Shown: positions 1-6,636, numbered from the stretch's first letter. The stretch: 7,618 nt of DNA from Bacteroidales bacterium UBA6346 (GCA_002438905.1 DJSA01000065.1:321-7938); one strand, 5' to 3'. Made by a program: numbers and translations. Notes: generated by a model not told the origin, from the letters alone.

Positions 1-37
1 GAGACCCGAGTGAGCAATCACCTGGGTCTCTTTTTTT
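1..37 (+). terminator. Rho-independent terminator of an off-window upstream gene
   Basis: Bases 1-13 pair with 18-30: seven perfect pairs (GAGACCC with GGGTCTC), a G-U pair and one A-C mismatch, then GTGA with TCAC closed by a GCAA tetraloop. Seven T follow at 31-37. The T-run lies on the right, so it ends rightward transcription entering from outside the window. The leftward glycosyltransferase gene stops at 47, so the same hairpin may also help end that transcript, but the bases needed to see a T-run on that side lie beyond the window. Confidence 0.88.
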
Positions 38-46
38 GTGTGGGGA

Positions 47-1012
47 TTAAAACTGCGACTTGATGTTATAGTTGTTCCGCTCGCTGCTGTTGCGTGAAAT
101 CATCTCACAGATGAAACCGGCGAGGAACATCTGCACGCCAATTACGAGCGCAACTAGCGCCAGATAAAATAGTGGCTGGTCAGTGACTGGTCTGAACACT
201 TCGTGTCGCGCCTGCTGGATGAGCTTCTCTATGATGACCCACAATGCAATGATTCCTCCGACAAAGAACGTGATGAGACCAGTAAACCCGAAGAAGTGCA
301 TCGGCTTCTTTCCGAATGTGCTGAGGAACCAAAGTGAAAGCAGGTCAAGAAATCCGTTCACGAACCTGTTCAACCCGAACTTGCTCTTTCCATACTTGCG
401 TTTCTGGTGATGCACCGGCATTTCCGTAATTCGGGTATAGCCGGCGTTCTTCGCCAGATATGGTATATATCTGTGCATCTCCCCATAGACCTCGATGTCC
501 TTGACGACCTCGTTCCTATAGGCCTTCAGCCCGCAGTTCATGTCATGCAGTTTTATGCCGGTAATCTTTCTTGCCGTGGCGTTATAGAGCTTCGATGGAA
601 GGTTCTTGGTGATCTTGTTGTCCTGTCTGTGCTGTTTCCACCCGGAAACTATGTCCCAGCCGTCCTCAACAATCATTCTATACATTTCAGGGATTTCTTC
701 CGGTGAATCCTGAAGATCAGCGTCCATGGTCACTACAACCCTTCCCACCGCTGCCTTGAACCCGCAGTAGAGCGCCGCCGACTTGCCGTAATTGCGTCTG
801 AAAGATATTCCTCGGATGTTGCGATCCTCCTCTGCAAGCCTTTGAATTACAGCCCAGGAGCCGTCAGTACTCCCGTCGTCAACCATGATTATCTCATATT
901 TCCAATCCTGCTTTTTTAGAACGGAATGTATCCATTCGACAAGTTCAGGGAGGGATTCCTCCTCGTTGAAAAGTGATATGACGATGGAAAGGTCCTTTGC
1001 GTATTCTTTCAT
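47..1012 (-). CDS. Family 2 glycosyltransferase, polyprenyl-phosphate sugar transferase type (DPM1/GtrB-like)
   Basis: This 321-residue membrane-anchored glycosyltransferase probably moves a sugar from a nucleotide donor onto a polyprenyl phosphate carrier at the inner face of the cytoplasmic membrane. The GT-A domain fills about residues 7-230. Visible motifs are VISLFNEEES near the N terminus, the nucleotide-binding DDGSTD at 45-50 and the metal-binding DADLQD at 97-102. A basic stretch HHQKRKYGKSKFG (201-213) precedes two membrane helices at about 238-262 and 280-304, the usual layout of GtrB/ArnC-like enzymes. I chose the ATG at 1012 because the preceding NEEES motif then sits at the usual distance from the start. 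A TTG five codons upstream (1027) is possible but less likely. The gene lies 28 bases downstream of the DUF4199-like gene and is probably cotranscribed with it. The sugar and final acceptor cannot be told from sequence. Confidence 0.9.
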   Translation of the reverse strand: MKEYAKDLSIVISLFNEEESLPELVEWIHSVLKKQDWKYEIIMVDDGSTDGSWAVIQRLAEEDRNIRGISFRRNYGKSAALYCGFKAAVGRVVVTMDADLQDSPEEIPEMYRMIVEDGWDIVSGWKQHRQDNKITKNLPSKLYNATARKITGIKLHDMNCGLKAYRNEVVKDIEVYGEMHRYIPYLAKNAGYTRITEMPVHHQKRKYGKSKFGLNRFVNGFLDLLSLWFLSTFGKKPMHFFGFTGLITFFVGGIIALWVIIEKLIQQARHEVFRPVTDQPLFYLALVALVIGVQMFLAGFICEMISRNSSERNNYNIKSQF

Positions 1013-1040
1013 AGCCGGGATTCTCAATTGTCTGACTTGT

Positions 1041-1625
1041 CTACTGCTCTTCTATGTTCGATGTGTTTTCGTCTCCGCCGTTGCGGAATCCTGCGAAAGG
1101 ATCGGCCTCTGGGACATGTCTTGACAGTATGGCTGAAAGAACCATTCCGTAGAGGAAGCAATATATGAAGTTCGAGAAGAACGTTATTGCCGGCATGTCT
1201 TCTTTAATGCTGTCTATTGCCGCGATGGTGTTGGAGTCCATCATAGATGAATACTGGCTCAAGGCCTGGTTAAAGGCCTGCTCTATGGCGACAGGGCTGA
1301 TGTAGAGAATGTTCGCTAGGTTTGCTGCAGAAAAAATCAGCGCAGAGAAAAGCGATGCCAAGACACCGAGCCGTAGCGTATGCGTGCGCTGCGCCCCATC
1401 GTAAGAATCTACGAATCTCTGCATAAAACCTTTCAGAATGTATATGCACCCGACAAATTTCGCAATCCACAGCGCCGTCGTTATAAGACTTACTGCAATG
1501 GAAGATGGAATAATCTGTGGAAGATACTGTACAGCAAAAAGATATGCCGTGGATACGGCTCCGAGCGCGAGTCCTGCAATTGCCGCATTATTGAGCAGAA
1601 CTCCTTTTGATATGTTGTCGTTCAT
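1041..1625 (-). CDS. Four-helix membrane protein, DUF4199-like
   Basis: A 194-residue integral membrane protein of unknown function. Four hydrophobic segments are visible at about residues 13-35, 41-67, 84-108 and 146-167. The long loop between helices 3 and 4 is rich in Ser, Asp and Ile, and the C-terminal tail is short, acidic and polar (ending NIEEQ). Layout and size fit the DUF4199 family, which in Bacteroidota often lies directly before a family 2 glycosyltransferase, as here. The reading frame stays open upstream to 1697, but the added 24 residues are basic and unlike the family. A candidate leftward promoter at 1654-1661 would lie inside that extension, so the ATG at 1625 is preferred. 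I have no catalytic motif to report. A role supporting the glycosyltransferase product is an inference from neighbourhood only. Confidence 0.75.
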   Translation of the reverse strand: MNDNISKGVLLNNAAIAGLALGAVSTAYLFAVQYLPQIIPSSIAVSLITTALWIAKFVGCIYILKGFMQRFVDSYDGAQRTHTLRLGVLASLFSALIFSAANLANILYISPVAIEQAFNQALSQYSSMMDSNTIAAIDSIKEDMPAITFFSNFIYCFLYGMVLSAILSRHVPEADPFAGFRNGGDENTSNIEEQ

Positions 1626-1653
1626 AATGTTGCATTTATCCTTTTCCAATGTG

Positions 1654-1661
1654 CAAAGATA
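1654..1661 (-). promoter_or_regulatory. Candidate -7 promoter element for the leftward membrane protein/glycosyltransferase operon
   Basis: The minus strand reads TATCTTTG, an exact match to the Bacteroidota -7 consensus TAnnTTTG. Transcription would begin about 1647, giving a leader of about 20 bases before the ATG at 1625. No good TTG -33 element is visible at the usual spacing, so support is partial. Confidence 0.5.
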
Positions 1662-1673
1662 GAAAAAAATTCC

Positions 1674-1681
1674 TACCTTTG
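1674..1681 (+). promoter_or_regulatory. Candidate -7 promoter element for the thrS operon
   Basis: TACCTTTG matches the Bacteroidota -7 consensus TAnnTTTG exactly. A weak TGTG at 1650-1653 lies 20 bases upstream, where a -33 element is expected. Transcription would begin near 1688, leaving a thrS leader of about 100 bases. It is 12 bases from the oppositely oriented -7 element, so the two polymerase footprints would overlap. Confidence 0.5.
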
Positions 1682-1702
1682 TCCGCTTATTTGACATAGG
1701 GT

Positions 1703-1783
1703 GCCGTGTTTGTAGACGGCGAAGTTGAATTCAGGCCTGCAAGTACTTCTGTTGTAATTAAGGAAGCAGGTCAAAAAATGTAA
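1703..1783 (+). promoter_or_regulatory. thrS 5' leader with two hairpins and a start-stop codon pair
   Basis: The leader can fold into a small hairpin (GCCGT 1703-1707 with ACGGC 1716-1720) and a second one (1734-1740 with 1766-1772, seven pairs including one G-U, 25-base loop). The second is followed by A residues, not T, so it is not an intrinsic terminator. Right after it comes ATG TAA at 1778-1783, a two-codon reading frame ending four bases before the thrS ATG. I see no T-box motif. Whether the leader regulates ThrRS is unknown. Confidence 0.35.
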
Positions 1784-1787
1784 AATT

Positions 1788-3749
1788 ATGATAAATATCA
1801 CATTTCCCGACGGCAGCGTGAAGTCTTTTGAAAAAGGCGTCACCGGTTATCAGATTGCCGAGAGCATAAGCCCGAGGCTTGCATCAGAAGTTTTGGCAAT
1901 GACAGTGAAGACTGCGGACGACGACACGGCCGGGAAAGGAGCATTATATGACCTTGACCGTCCTATAAACGAGGACTGTGCGGTCACATTCCACAAATGG
2001 GGCGATGACGAGGCTAAGCATGTGTTCTGGCACTCCACCTCACATCTTATGGCTCAGGCGCTTGAGGCTCTCTATCCGGGTGTGAAGTTCGGCATTGGTC
2101 CTGCAATCGAAAACGGTTTCTACTACGATGTCGATCTTCAGGGCAGGCAGATTACAGAGGCCGACCTCAAGGCCATCGAGGACAAGATGATGGAGTTCGC
2201 GCGCACGAAGGAAGCCTTCGTCAGAAAGGAGGTCTCAAAAGACGATGCGCTCAAGGCCTTCGCCGAGAAGGGCGACGAGTATAAGCTGGAACTCATCGGA
2301 GAACTTGAGGACGGCCACATATCTTTCTACACCAACGGAAACTTCACGGATCTTTGCCGCGGACCTCACCTTAGAGACACTTCCGTAATCAAGGCCGTGA
2401 AACTCACCTCCATCGCCGGAGCATACTGGAGAGGCGACCAGAACCGTCAGCAGCTCACCCGTATCTACGGAATCTCGTTCCCCAAGAAGTCGATGCTTGA
2501 CGAGTACCTTGCCCTCATGGAAGAGGCCAAGAAACGCGATCACAGGAAGATAGGCAAGGAGATGGAACTGTTCACCTTCTCGTCTAAGGTCGGGATGGGG
2601 CTTCCTCTGTGGCTGCCTAAGGGCGCTGACCTGCGCTCCCGCCTGGAGGAGTTTCTTAAGAAGATTCAGAAGTCCTACGGCTATCTTCCAGTCATCACCC
2701 CTCACATCGGAAATAAGGAACTCTATGTGACTTCAGGCCATTATGCAAAATACGGCAAGGACTCGTTCCAGCCGATTCACACCCCGCAGGAGGGCGAGGA
2801 ATATCTGCTCAAGCCGATGAACTGCCCTCACCACTGCGAGATTTACCGCAGCAAGCCGCGTTCCTACAAGGATCTTCCTCTTCGTTTTGCCGAGTTCGGC
2901 ACCGTCTATCGCTACGAGCAGAGCGGTGAACTTCACGGACTTACCCGTGTGCGCTGTTTCACCCAGGACGATGCGCACCTCTTCGTGCGCCCTGATCAGC
3001 TCAAGGAAGAGTTCGAGAAGGTCATCGATATCATTCTCTATGTGTTCAAGACCTTGAATTTCAAGGAATACACGGCTCAGATTTCACTCCGTGACCCGAA
3101 GAATCCGTCCAAGTACATCGGCTCCGACGAGAATTGGGCAAAGGCCGAGTCCGCCATCATCGAGGCATCCAATGAGAAGGGTCTTCCGACCGTCGTTGAA
3201 CTCGGGGAGGCCGCGTTCTACGGCCCTAAGCTTGACTTCATGGTCAAGGACGCCATCGGCAGGAAGTGGCAGCTCGGAACAATTCAGGTGGACTACAACC
3301 TCCCAGAGCGTTTCGGCCTCGAGTATGTCGGGGCGGACGGACAGAAGCACCGTCCGGTGATGATTCACCGCGCACCGTTCGGCTCTCTCGAACGATTTGT
3401 GGCAGTGCTTCTTGAGCATACGGCTGGCAAACTCCCTCTTTGGCTGACTCCGGATCAGGTGAACATTGTGCCTGTGAGCGAAAAATACTCGGAATATGCA
3501 AAAAAAGTTTGCAGTTTGCTGAATAATTCCGATATTCGCGCTTCAATCGACGATCGTAATGAGACGCTCGGCAAGAGAATCCGTGAGTCAGAACTCAAGA
3601 GGATTCCGTTCCTTGTCATTGTAGGTGAGAAGGAGGCGGCCGAGGGGCTTGTTTCTGTGCGTCGTCAAGGGGGAAAAGACGAGGGCTCAATGTCAGTTGA
3701 GGACTTCATATCGCTTGTTAGCAACGAGGTGAAGTCGCAATTGGCATGA
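1788..3749 (+). CDS. thrS: Threonyl-tRNA synthetase
   Basis: Cytoplasmic class II aminoacyl-tRNA synthetase of 653 residues that activates threonine with ATP and charges tRNA-Thr. The domains run in the standard order. A TGS domain covers about 1-62. The editing domain that removes mischarged serine shows HSTSH (82-86) and CRGPH (190-194), giving its HxxxH and CxxxH metal/editing residues. The catalytic core shows MNCPHHC with the zinc ligand Cys346, the motif 2 region containing GELHGLTRVRCFTQDDAH with His397, and motif 3 HRAPFGSLERF with His527. An anticodon-binding domain starts at about 557. Spacing of the three zinc ligands matches the Escherichia coli enzyme closely. The length is normal and nothing is missing. 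The ATG at 1788 gives the expected TGS start (INITFPDGS). There is no SD sequence. It is the first gene of the rightward cluster, with infC 46 bases downstream. Confidence 0.98.
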   Translation: MINITFPDGSVKSFEKGVTGYQIAESISPRLASEVLAMTVKTADDDTAGKGALYDLDRPINEDCAVTFHKWGDDEAKHVFWHSTSHLMAQALEALYPGVKFGIGPAIENGFYYDVDLQGRQITEADLKAIEDKMMEFARTKEAFVRKEVSKDDALKAFAEKGDEYKLELIGELEDGHISFYTNGNFTDLCRGPHLRDTSVIKAVKLTSIAGAYWRGDQNRQQLTRIYGISFPKKSMLDEYLALMEEAKKRDHRKIGKEMELFTFSSKVGMGLPLWLPKGADLRSRLEEFLKKIQKSYGYLPVITPHIGNKELYVTSGHYAKYGKDSFQPIHTPQEGEEYLLKPMNCPHHCEIYRSKPRSYKDLPLRFAEFGTVYRYEQSGELHGLTRVRCFTQDDAHLFVRPDQLKEEFEKVIDIILYVFKTLNFKEYTAQISLRDPKNPSKYIGSDENWAKAESAIIEASNEKGLPTVVELGEAAFYGPKLDFMVKDAIGRKWQLGTIQVDYNLPERFGLEYVGADGQKHRPVMIHRAPFGSLERFVAVLLEHTAGKLPLWLTPDQVNIVPVSEKYSEYAKKVCSLLNNSDIRASIDDRNETLGKRIRESELKRIPFLVIVGEKEAAEGLVSVRRQGGKDEGSMSVEDFISLVSNEVKSQLA

Positions 3750-3781
3750 AACCCATGAGATATTATTAACAATTTTATTTT

Positions 3782-3787
3782 AGGAGG
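3782..3787 (+). promoter_or_regulatory. Perfect Shine-Dalgarno sequence of infC
   Basis: AGGAGG lies eight bases before the ATC codon at 3796. This is the usual SD-to-start spacing. An in-frame ATT at 3790 is only two bases away and therefore too close, so the SD decides in favour of the ATC start. SDs are rare in Bacteroidota, which makes this site stand out. Confidence 0.8.
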
Positions 3788-3795
3788 ATATTTTT

Positions 3796-4395
3796 ATCGC
3801 AACACCATTCAGACCTAAGCCGCGCCCGCTGGGTCCAAGACCACAGCAGGGCCGTCCTGCTCCGAACCAGAAGAAGGATGAAGGCAGCCTAAGAATCAAT
3901 GACGAGATCAGAGTACCGCAGGTTCGGCTCGTTGGGGACAACATCCCAGAGCCGGGAATTTATCCGATATCCAAGGCACTCAAACTCGCGGATGAGCTCG
4001 AACTTGACCTGGTGGAGATAAGCGCGAAGGCGGATCCTCCGGTATGTAAGATTATTGACTACCAGAAATATCTCTATCAGCAGAAGAAAAAGGCCAAGGA
4101 GATGAAGTCCAATGCGGCAAAGGTGGTCATAAAAGAAATAAGGTTTGGGCCGAACACGGACGAGCACGACTTCCAGTTCAAGCTCAAGCATGCGCAGGAG
4201 TTCCTCCAGGAGGGTTCGAAGGTCAAGTCTTCGGTATTCTTCAAAGGGCGTTCCATCATATACGCGGAGCAGGGAGAGAAGCTTCTCCTTCGTTTCGCTC
4301 TGGAACTTGAGGAGTACGGGCGTGCGGAGCAGATGCCTAAGCTTGAGGGCAAGAGGATGATCATGATGATTGCTCCGATTGCAAAGAAGAAGTAG
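3796..4395 (+). CDS. infC: Translation initiation factor IF3, initiated at an AUC codon
   Basis: IF3 binds the 30S subunit, prevents premature 50S joining and rejects incorrect start codons or initiator tRNAs. The frame encodes 199 residues. After a Pro/Arg/Gln-rich extension (about 2-31), the N-terminal domain begins at SLRINDEIRVPQVRLVGD. A Lys-rich linker (QQKKKAKEMK) follows, then the C-terminal domain with KEIRFGPNTDEHDF (from about 113), FFKGRSI and LEGKRM, ending KKK. No ATG, GTG or TTG occurs in frame before the conserved N-terminal domain. The first GTG (4012) would delete most of it. The ATC at 3796 sits eight bases after AGGAGG, so it is the best start. Non-AUG infC starts (AUU in E. 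coli) let IF3 repress its own synthesis, and the same is inferred here. It follows thrS and precedes rpmI, the classic order. Confidence 0.93.
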   Translation: MATPFRPKPRPLGPRPQQGRPAPNQKKDEGSLRINDEIRVPQVRLVGDNIPEPGIYPISKALKLADELELDLVEISAKADPPVCKIIDYQKYLYQQKKKAKEMKSNAAKVVIKEIRFGPNTDEHDFQFKLKHAQEFLQEGSKVKSSVFFKGRSIIYAEQGEKLLLRFALELEEYGRAEQMPKLEGKRMIMMIAPIAKKK

Positions 4396-4463
4396 TCTGT
4401 GCGGACTCCTTCACGAAGGGGTTTCTCCCGCAGACGGGATTAGTTGGATGTCAGTAGAGACAT
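4392..4463 (+). promoter_or_regulatory. Structured infC-rpmI intergenic region, candidate autoregulatory RNA
   Basis: The first bases after infC can form a compound hairpin. GTC at the infC stop (4392-4394) and TGCGG (4400-4404) pair with CCGCA-GAC (4428-4435). Inside, CTCCTTC (4406-4412) pairs with GAAGGGG (4415-4421). A smaller hairpin follows (ATGTC 4448-4452 with GACAT 4459-4463). No T-run follows, so these are not terminators. In enterobacteria bL20 represses rpmI-rplT through an RNA structure in this same position, so a similar role is plausible but unproven. Confidence 0.35.
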
Positions 4464-4496
4464 TATATTATTATTAACAAGTTAAATGATTTAGCT

Positions 4497-4691
4497 ATGC
4501 CAAAAATCAAGACCAACTCCGGTTCAAAAAAGCGCTTTGCACTTACCGGAACGGGAAAAATCAAGAGGAAGCATGCTTTCAAGAGCCACATCCTCACCAA
4601 GAAGACCAAGAAGCAGAAGAGAAATTTGACTCACTTCGGACTTGTCACTGCTCCTGACCAGAAGAGAGTCAAGGCTTTGTTGGGATTGTAA
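4497..4691 (+). CDS. rpmI: 50S ribosomal protein bL35
   Basis: A 64-residue, strongly basic large-subunit protein. The N terminus MPKIKTNSGSKKRFALTGTG and the following KIKRKHAFKSHILTKKTKKQKR are the family signature (K-x-K-T-x-S-x-x-K-R-F), and the length is the normal 64-65. It binds 23S rRNA and is made next to bL20, its usual operon partner. The ATG at 4497 gives the full conserved N terminus. No SD precedes it; the upstream sequence is A/T-rich, as is common in this phylum. The gene lies 101 bases after infC and 240 bases before rplT, the latter an unusually wide gap. Confidence 0.97.
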   Translation: MPKIKTNSGSKKRFALTGTGKIKRKHAFKSHILTKKTKKQKRNLTHFGLVTAPDQKRVKALLGL

Positions 4692-4755
4692 TCATTACTT
4701 ATGTTAAACTTGGTTGCAGTAAAGTAATCCTTAGAAAATAACTCGGTAATCTTTG

Positions 4756-4852
4756 TTTGTCTTTTTGGTCTATATTTCTTTTCTCATCGGTCATGTACCT
4801 CCAGTACATTCCCTTTTCCAAAAGAAATCTATCCTCAAAAATCCTTCACAAA
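4756..4852. repeat. Nested imperfect palindrome between rpmI and rplT
   Basis: The element is centred on about 4801. The innermost hairpin is ATGTAC (4793-4798) with GTACAT (4804-4809) around a five-base loop. Outside it is a perfect 9-base inverted repeat, ATTTCTTTT (4774-4782) with AAAAGAAAT (4820-4828). Further out TTTTT (4762-4766) faces AAAAA (4837-4841), and TTTGT (4756-4760) faces ACAAA (4848-4852), with small bulges. It carries no coding signal. It may be a dispersed extragenic palindrome or part of an RNA switch controlling rplT. Neither can be settled from one copy. Confidence 0.6.
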
Positions 4853-4931
4853 TCTGTACCGGCTTATTTCATAACGCTTACGTAAAAGCTCCTGAAAGAT
4901 TGGACACTGCCTCCATAAAAACAGTTAAATT

Positions 4932-5276
4932 ATGCCAAGATCGGTAAATTCAGTAGCCTCAAGGGCTCGCCGCAAGAAGATTCTCAAGAGAACACGCGGT
5001 AACTTTCTGTCAAGAAAAAATGTCTGGACGGTAGCGAAAAATACCTACGAGAAAGGTTTGACCTACGCCTATCGTGATCGCAAGAACAAGAAACGCGAAT
5101 TCCGCGCGCTTTGGATTCAGCGAATCAATGCAGCCGCTCGCCAGTACGGAATGACTTACTCTCAGTTCATGGGTAAGATTGCAAAGCAGAACATCGGTCT
5201 CAACCGTAAGGTTCTTGCAGACCTCGCCATGAATAATCCTAAGGCTTTCGAAGCAATCGTCAACTCTGTAAAATAG
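4932..5276 (+). CDS. rplT: 50S ribosomal protein bL20
   Basis: A 114-residue basic protein that binds 23S rRNA early and is needed for 50S assembly. In several bacteria it also represses its own operon. The N-terminal extension MPRSVNSVASRARRKKILKRTRGN is the RNA-binding arm. The globular part carries YRDRKNKKREFRALWIQRINAA and ends LADLAMNNPKAFEAIV, all typical of bL20. The length is normal. The ATG at 4932 starts exactly at the conserved MPRS. There is no SD. A 240-base untranslated region holding a large palindrome separates it from rpmI, and lepB starts nine bases after its stop. Confidence 0.97.
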   Translation: MPRSVNSVASRARRKKILKRTRGNFLSRKNVWTVAKNTYEKGLTYAYRDRKNKKREFRALWIQRINAAARQYGMTYSQFMGKIAKQNIGLNRKVLADLAMNNPKAFEAIVNSVK

Positions 5277-5285
5277 TCTGTTGAG

Positions 5286-6632
5286 ATGAGCCTGAAGGAA
5301 TTCTTCCACAATCGTTGGGTAAAGTTCGGATTTTGGGCTTTACTTTACATTTTGTGGGTGATATGGCTCGGAAATTATTGGTGGCTTCTCGGTCTCGCCG
5401 TTCTTTTTGACCTTTGTGTCACGAAAAAAGTCAAGTGGCTTTTCTGGAAAAAGGAATACAAGGAGGGTGAGAAGAGAAATGCGGCTCTTGACTGGCTTGA
5501 TGCCATCATTTTTGCCGTCATCGTCGTGACGTTCATCAACATATTCTTTTTCCAGGCCTTCAAGATTCCTTCATCCTCGATGGAAAGCACACTGTACACC
5601 GGTGACCACCTTTTCGTGAGTAAACTCGCATATGGTCCACGGATGCCGCAGACTCCGCTGACGATCCCTTTTACCCACAATACTATAGCTGGCAGGGAAT
5701 CCTATTCCGAACTAATCAAATGCCGCTATAGGCGACTGAAGGGGCTAGGCCATGTGAAGCGGGGGGATTGTGTGGTTTTTGGCTTCCCCAATGGAGACAC
5801 TGTCCTTACTAAGGCGCCTGCTGATGATTACTACATGCTTTGCAGGATGTATGGGAGGGACTTTACTGTGAAAAACTACGGGCCTGTAAAGGTTCGGCCT
5901 TCCGACAAGAAGGACCATTACGTCAAGAGATGCGTTGCCATAGCCGGTGATACTCTCGAAATTAGGGGCGGAGCGGTCTATGTCAATTCTGAAAGGGAAG
6001 AGACCTTGCCGGGGATGCAGAATAGTTACACCGTCACTACCAACGGACAGCGGCTCAATCCTCGCAGTCTTGAAAGGCTCGGGATCAACAAGTCTGAACT
6101 CTGGTTCGACCAGACGCTTCCGGGTTATCCCGCGATGCCACTTACGGAAAAGATGCTGGAGGAATTGAAAGGCTTTTCAAGCATCGTTTCCATAGAGCCG
6201 AACATAGACTCCTATCCGCCGGACTATCCGGACTCGTGGAAGACCATCTTCCCTTTCTCGGAAAGCTTCGAATGGACAAGGGATAATTTCGGCCCGCTAT
6301 GGATTCCACAGAAGGGCGCAACGGTGAAACTGACGCGTGAGAGTCTCCCTCTTTATGAAAGGATCATCACTTCGTACGAAGGAAATGAACTTCAGGTCGG
6401 GGCGGATGGCACGATAAGGATAAATGGGAAAATGGTTACGGAATATACTTTCCGGCAGGATTATTACTTTATGATGGGAGACAATAGGCACAACTCTCTC
6501 GACTCGCGCTATTGGGGATTCGTCCCCGAGGATCATATAGTCGGGAAACCTGCCTTGATATGGCTCTCAATTGATGGGAATAGGAAATTTCCAAGCAACA
6601 TTAGATGGCGGAGATTCTTCAAAATCGTCTAA
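5286..6632 (+). CDS. lepB: Signal peptidase I, large Bacteroidota type
   Basis: Membrane serine protease of family S26 that cleaves signal peptides from exported proteins on the outer side of the cytoplasmic membrane. Hydrophobic segments lie at about 13-29, 31-44 and 72-91. The last runs into the catalytic box FKIPSSSMESTL, with Ser98 as nucleophile. The general base is Lys214 in HYVKRCVAIAGDTL. The conserved C-terminal box GDNRHNSLDSRYWG is at 398-411. At 448 residues the protein is longer than E. coli LepB (324). Much of the extra length lies between the Lys box and the C-terminal box (about 225-395) and includes NFGPLWIPQKG. The catalytic Ser and Lys are both present, so it should be active. 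The ATG at 5286 is nine bases after rplT, which implies cotranscription with ribosomal protein genes. No SD is seen. Confidence 0.95.
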   Translation: MSLKEFFHNRWVKFGFWALLYILWVIWLGNYWWLLGLAVLFDLCVTKKVKWLFWKKEYKEGEKRNAALDWLDAIIFAVIVVTFINIFFFQAFKIPSSSMESTLYTGDHLFVSKLAYGPRMPQTPLTIPFTHNTIAGRESYSELIKCRYRRLKGLGHVKRGDCVVFGFPNGDTVLTKAPADDYYMLCRMYGRDFTVKNYGPVKVRPSDKKDHYVKRCVAIAGDTLEIRGGAVYVNSEREETLPGMQNSYTVTTNGQRLNPRSLERLGINKSELWFDQTLPGYPAMPLTEKMLEELKGFSSIVSIEPNIDSYPPDYPDSWKTIFPFSESFEWTRDNFGPLWIPQKGATVKLTRESLPLYERIITSYEGNELQVGADGTIRINGKMVTEYTFRQDYYFMMGDNRHNSLDSRYWGFVPEDHIVGKPALIWLSIDGNRKFPSNIRWRRFFKIV

Positions 6633-6636
6633 ATAC

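Noticed and set aside
1626..1697. 24-residue N-terminal extension of the DUF4199-like protein
   Set aside because: It overlaps the candidate promoter region, is basic and unlike the family, and the ATG at 1625 gives a normal start.
1688..1787. T-box riboswitch upstream of thrS
   Set aside because: The leader is only about 100 bases, lacks the conserved T-box sequence and has no terminator.
2235..2705. 156-residue open frame on the minus strand inside thrS
   Set aside because: It lies fully antisense to the strongly conserved ThrRS catalytic region and has no recognisable motif. It is a shadow of thrS codon use.
4880..4896. CGTAAAAGCTCCTG resembles the universal 23S rRNA segment CGUAAUAGCUCACUG, suggesting rRNA mimicry upstream of rplT
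   Set aside because: The match is short and imperfect, and as I recall that 23S segment lies by the L10/L11 region and not at the bL20 site, so chance is likelier.
4753..4947. 64-residue plus-strand open frame across the rpmI-rplT gap
   Set aside because: It has no start signal or family resemblance, runs into rplT in another frame and coincides with the palindrome.
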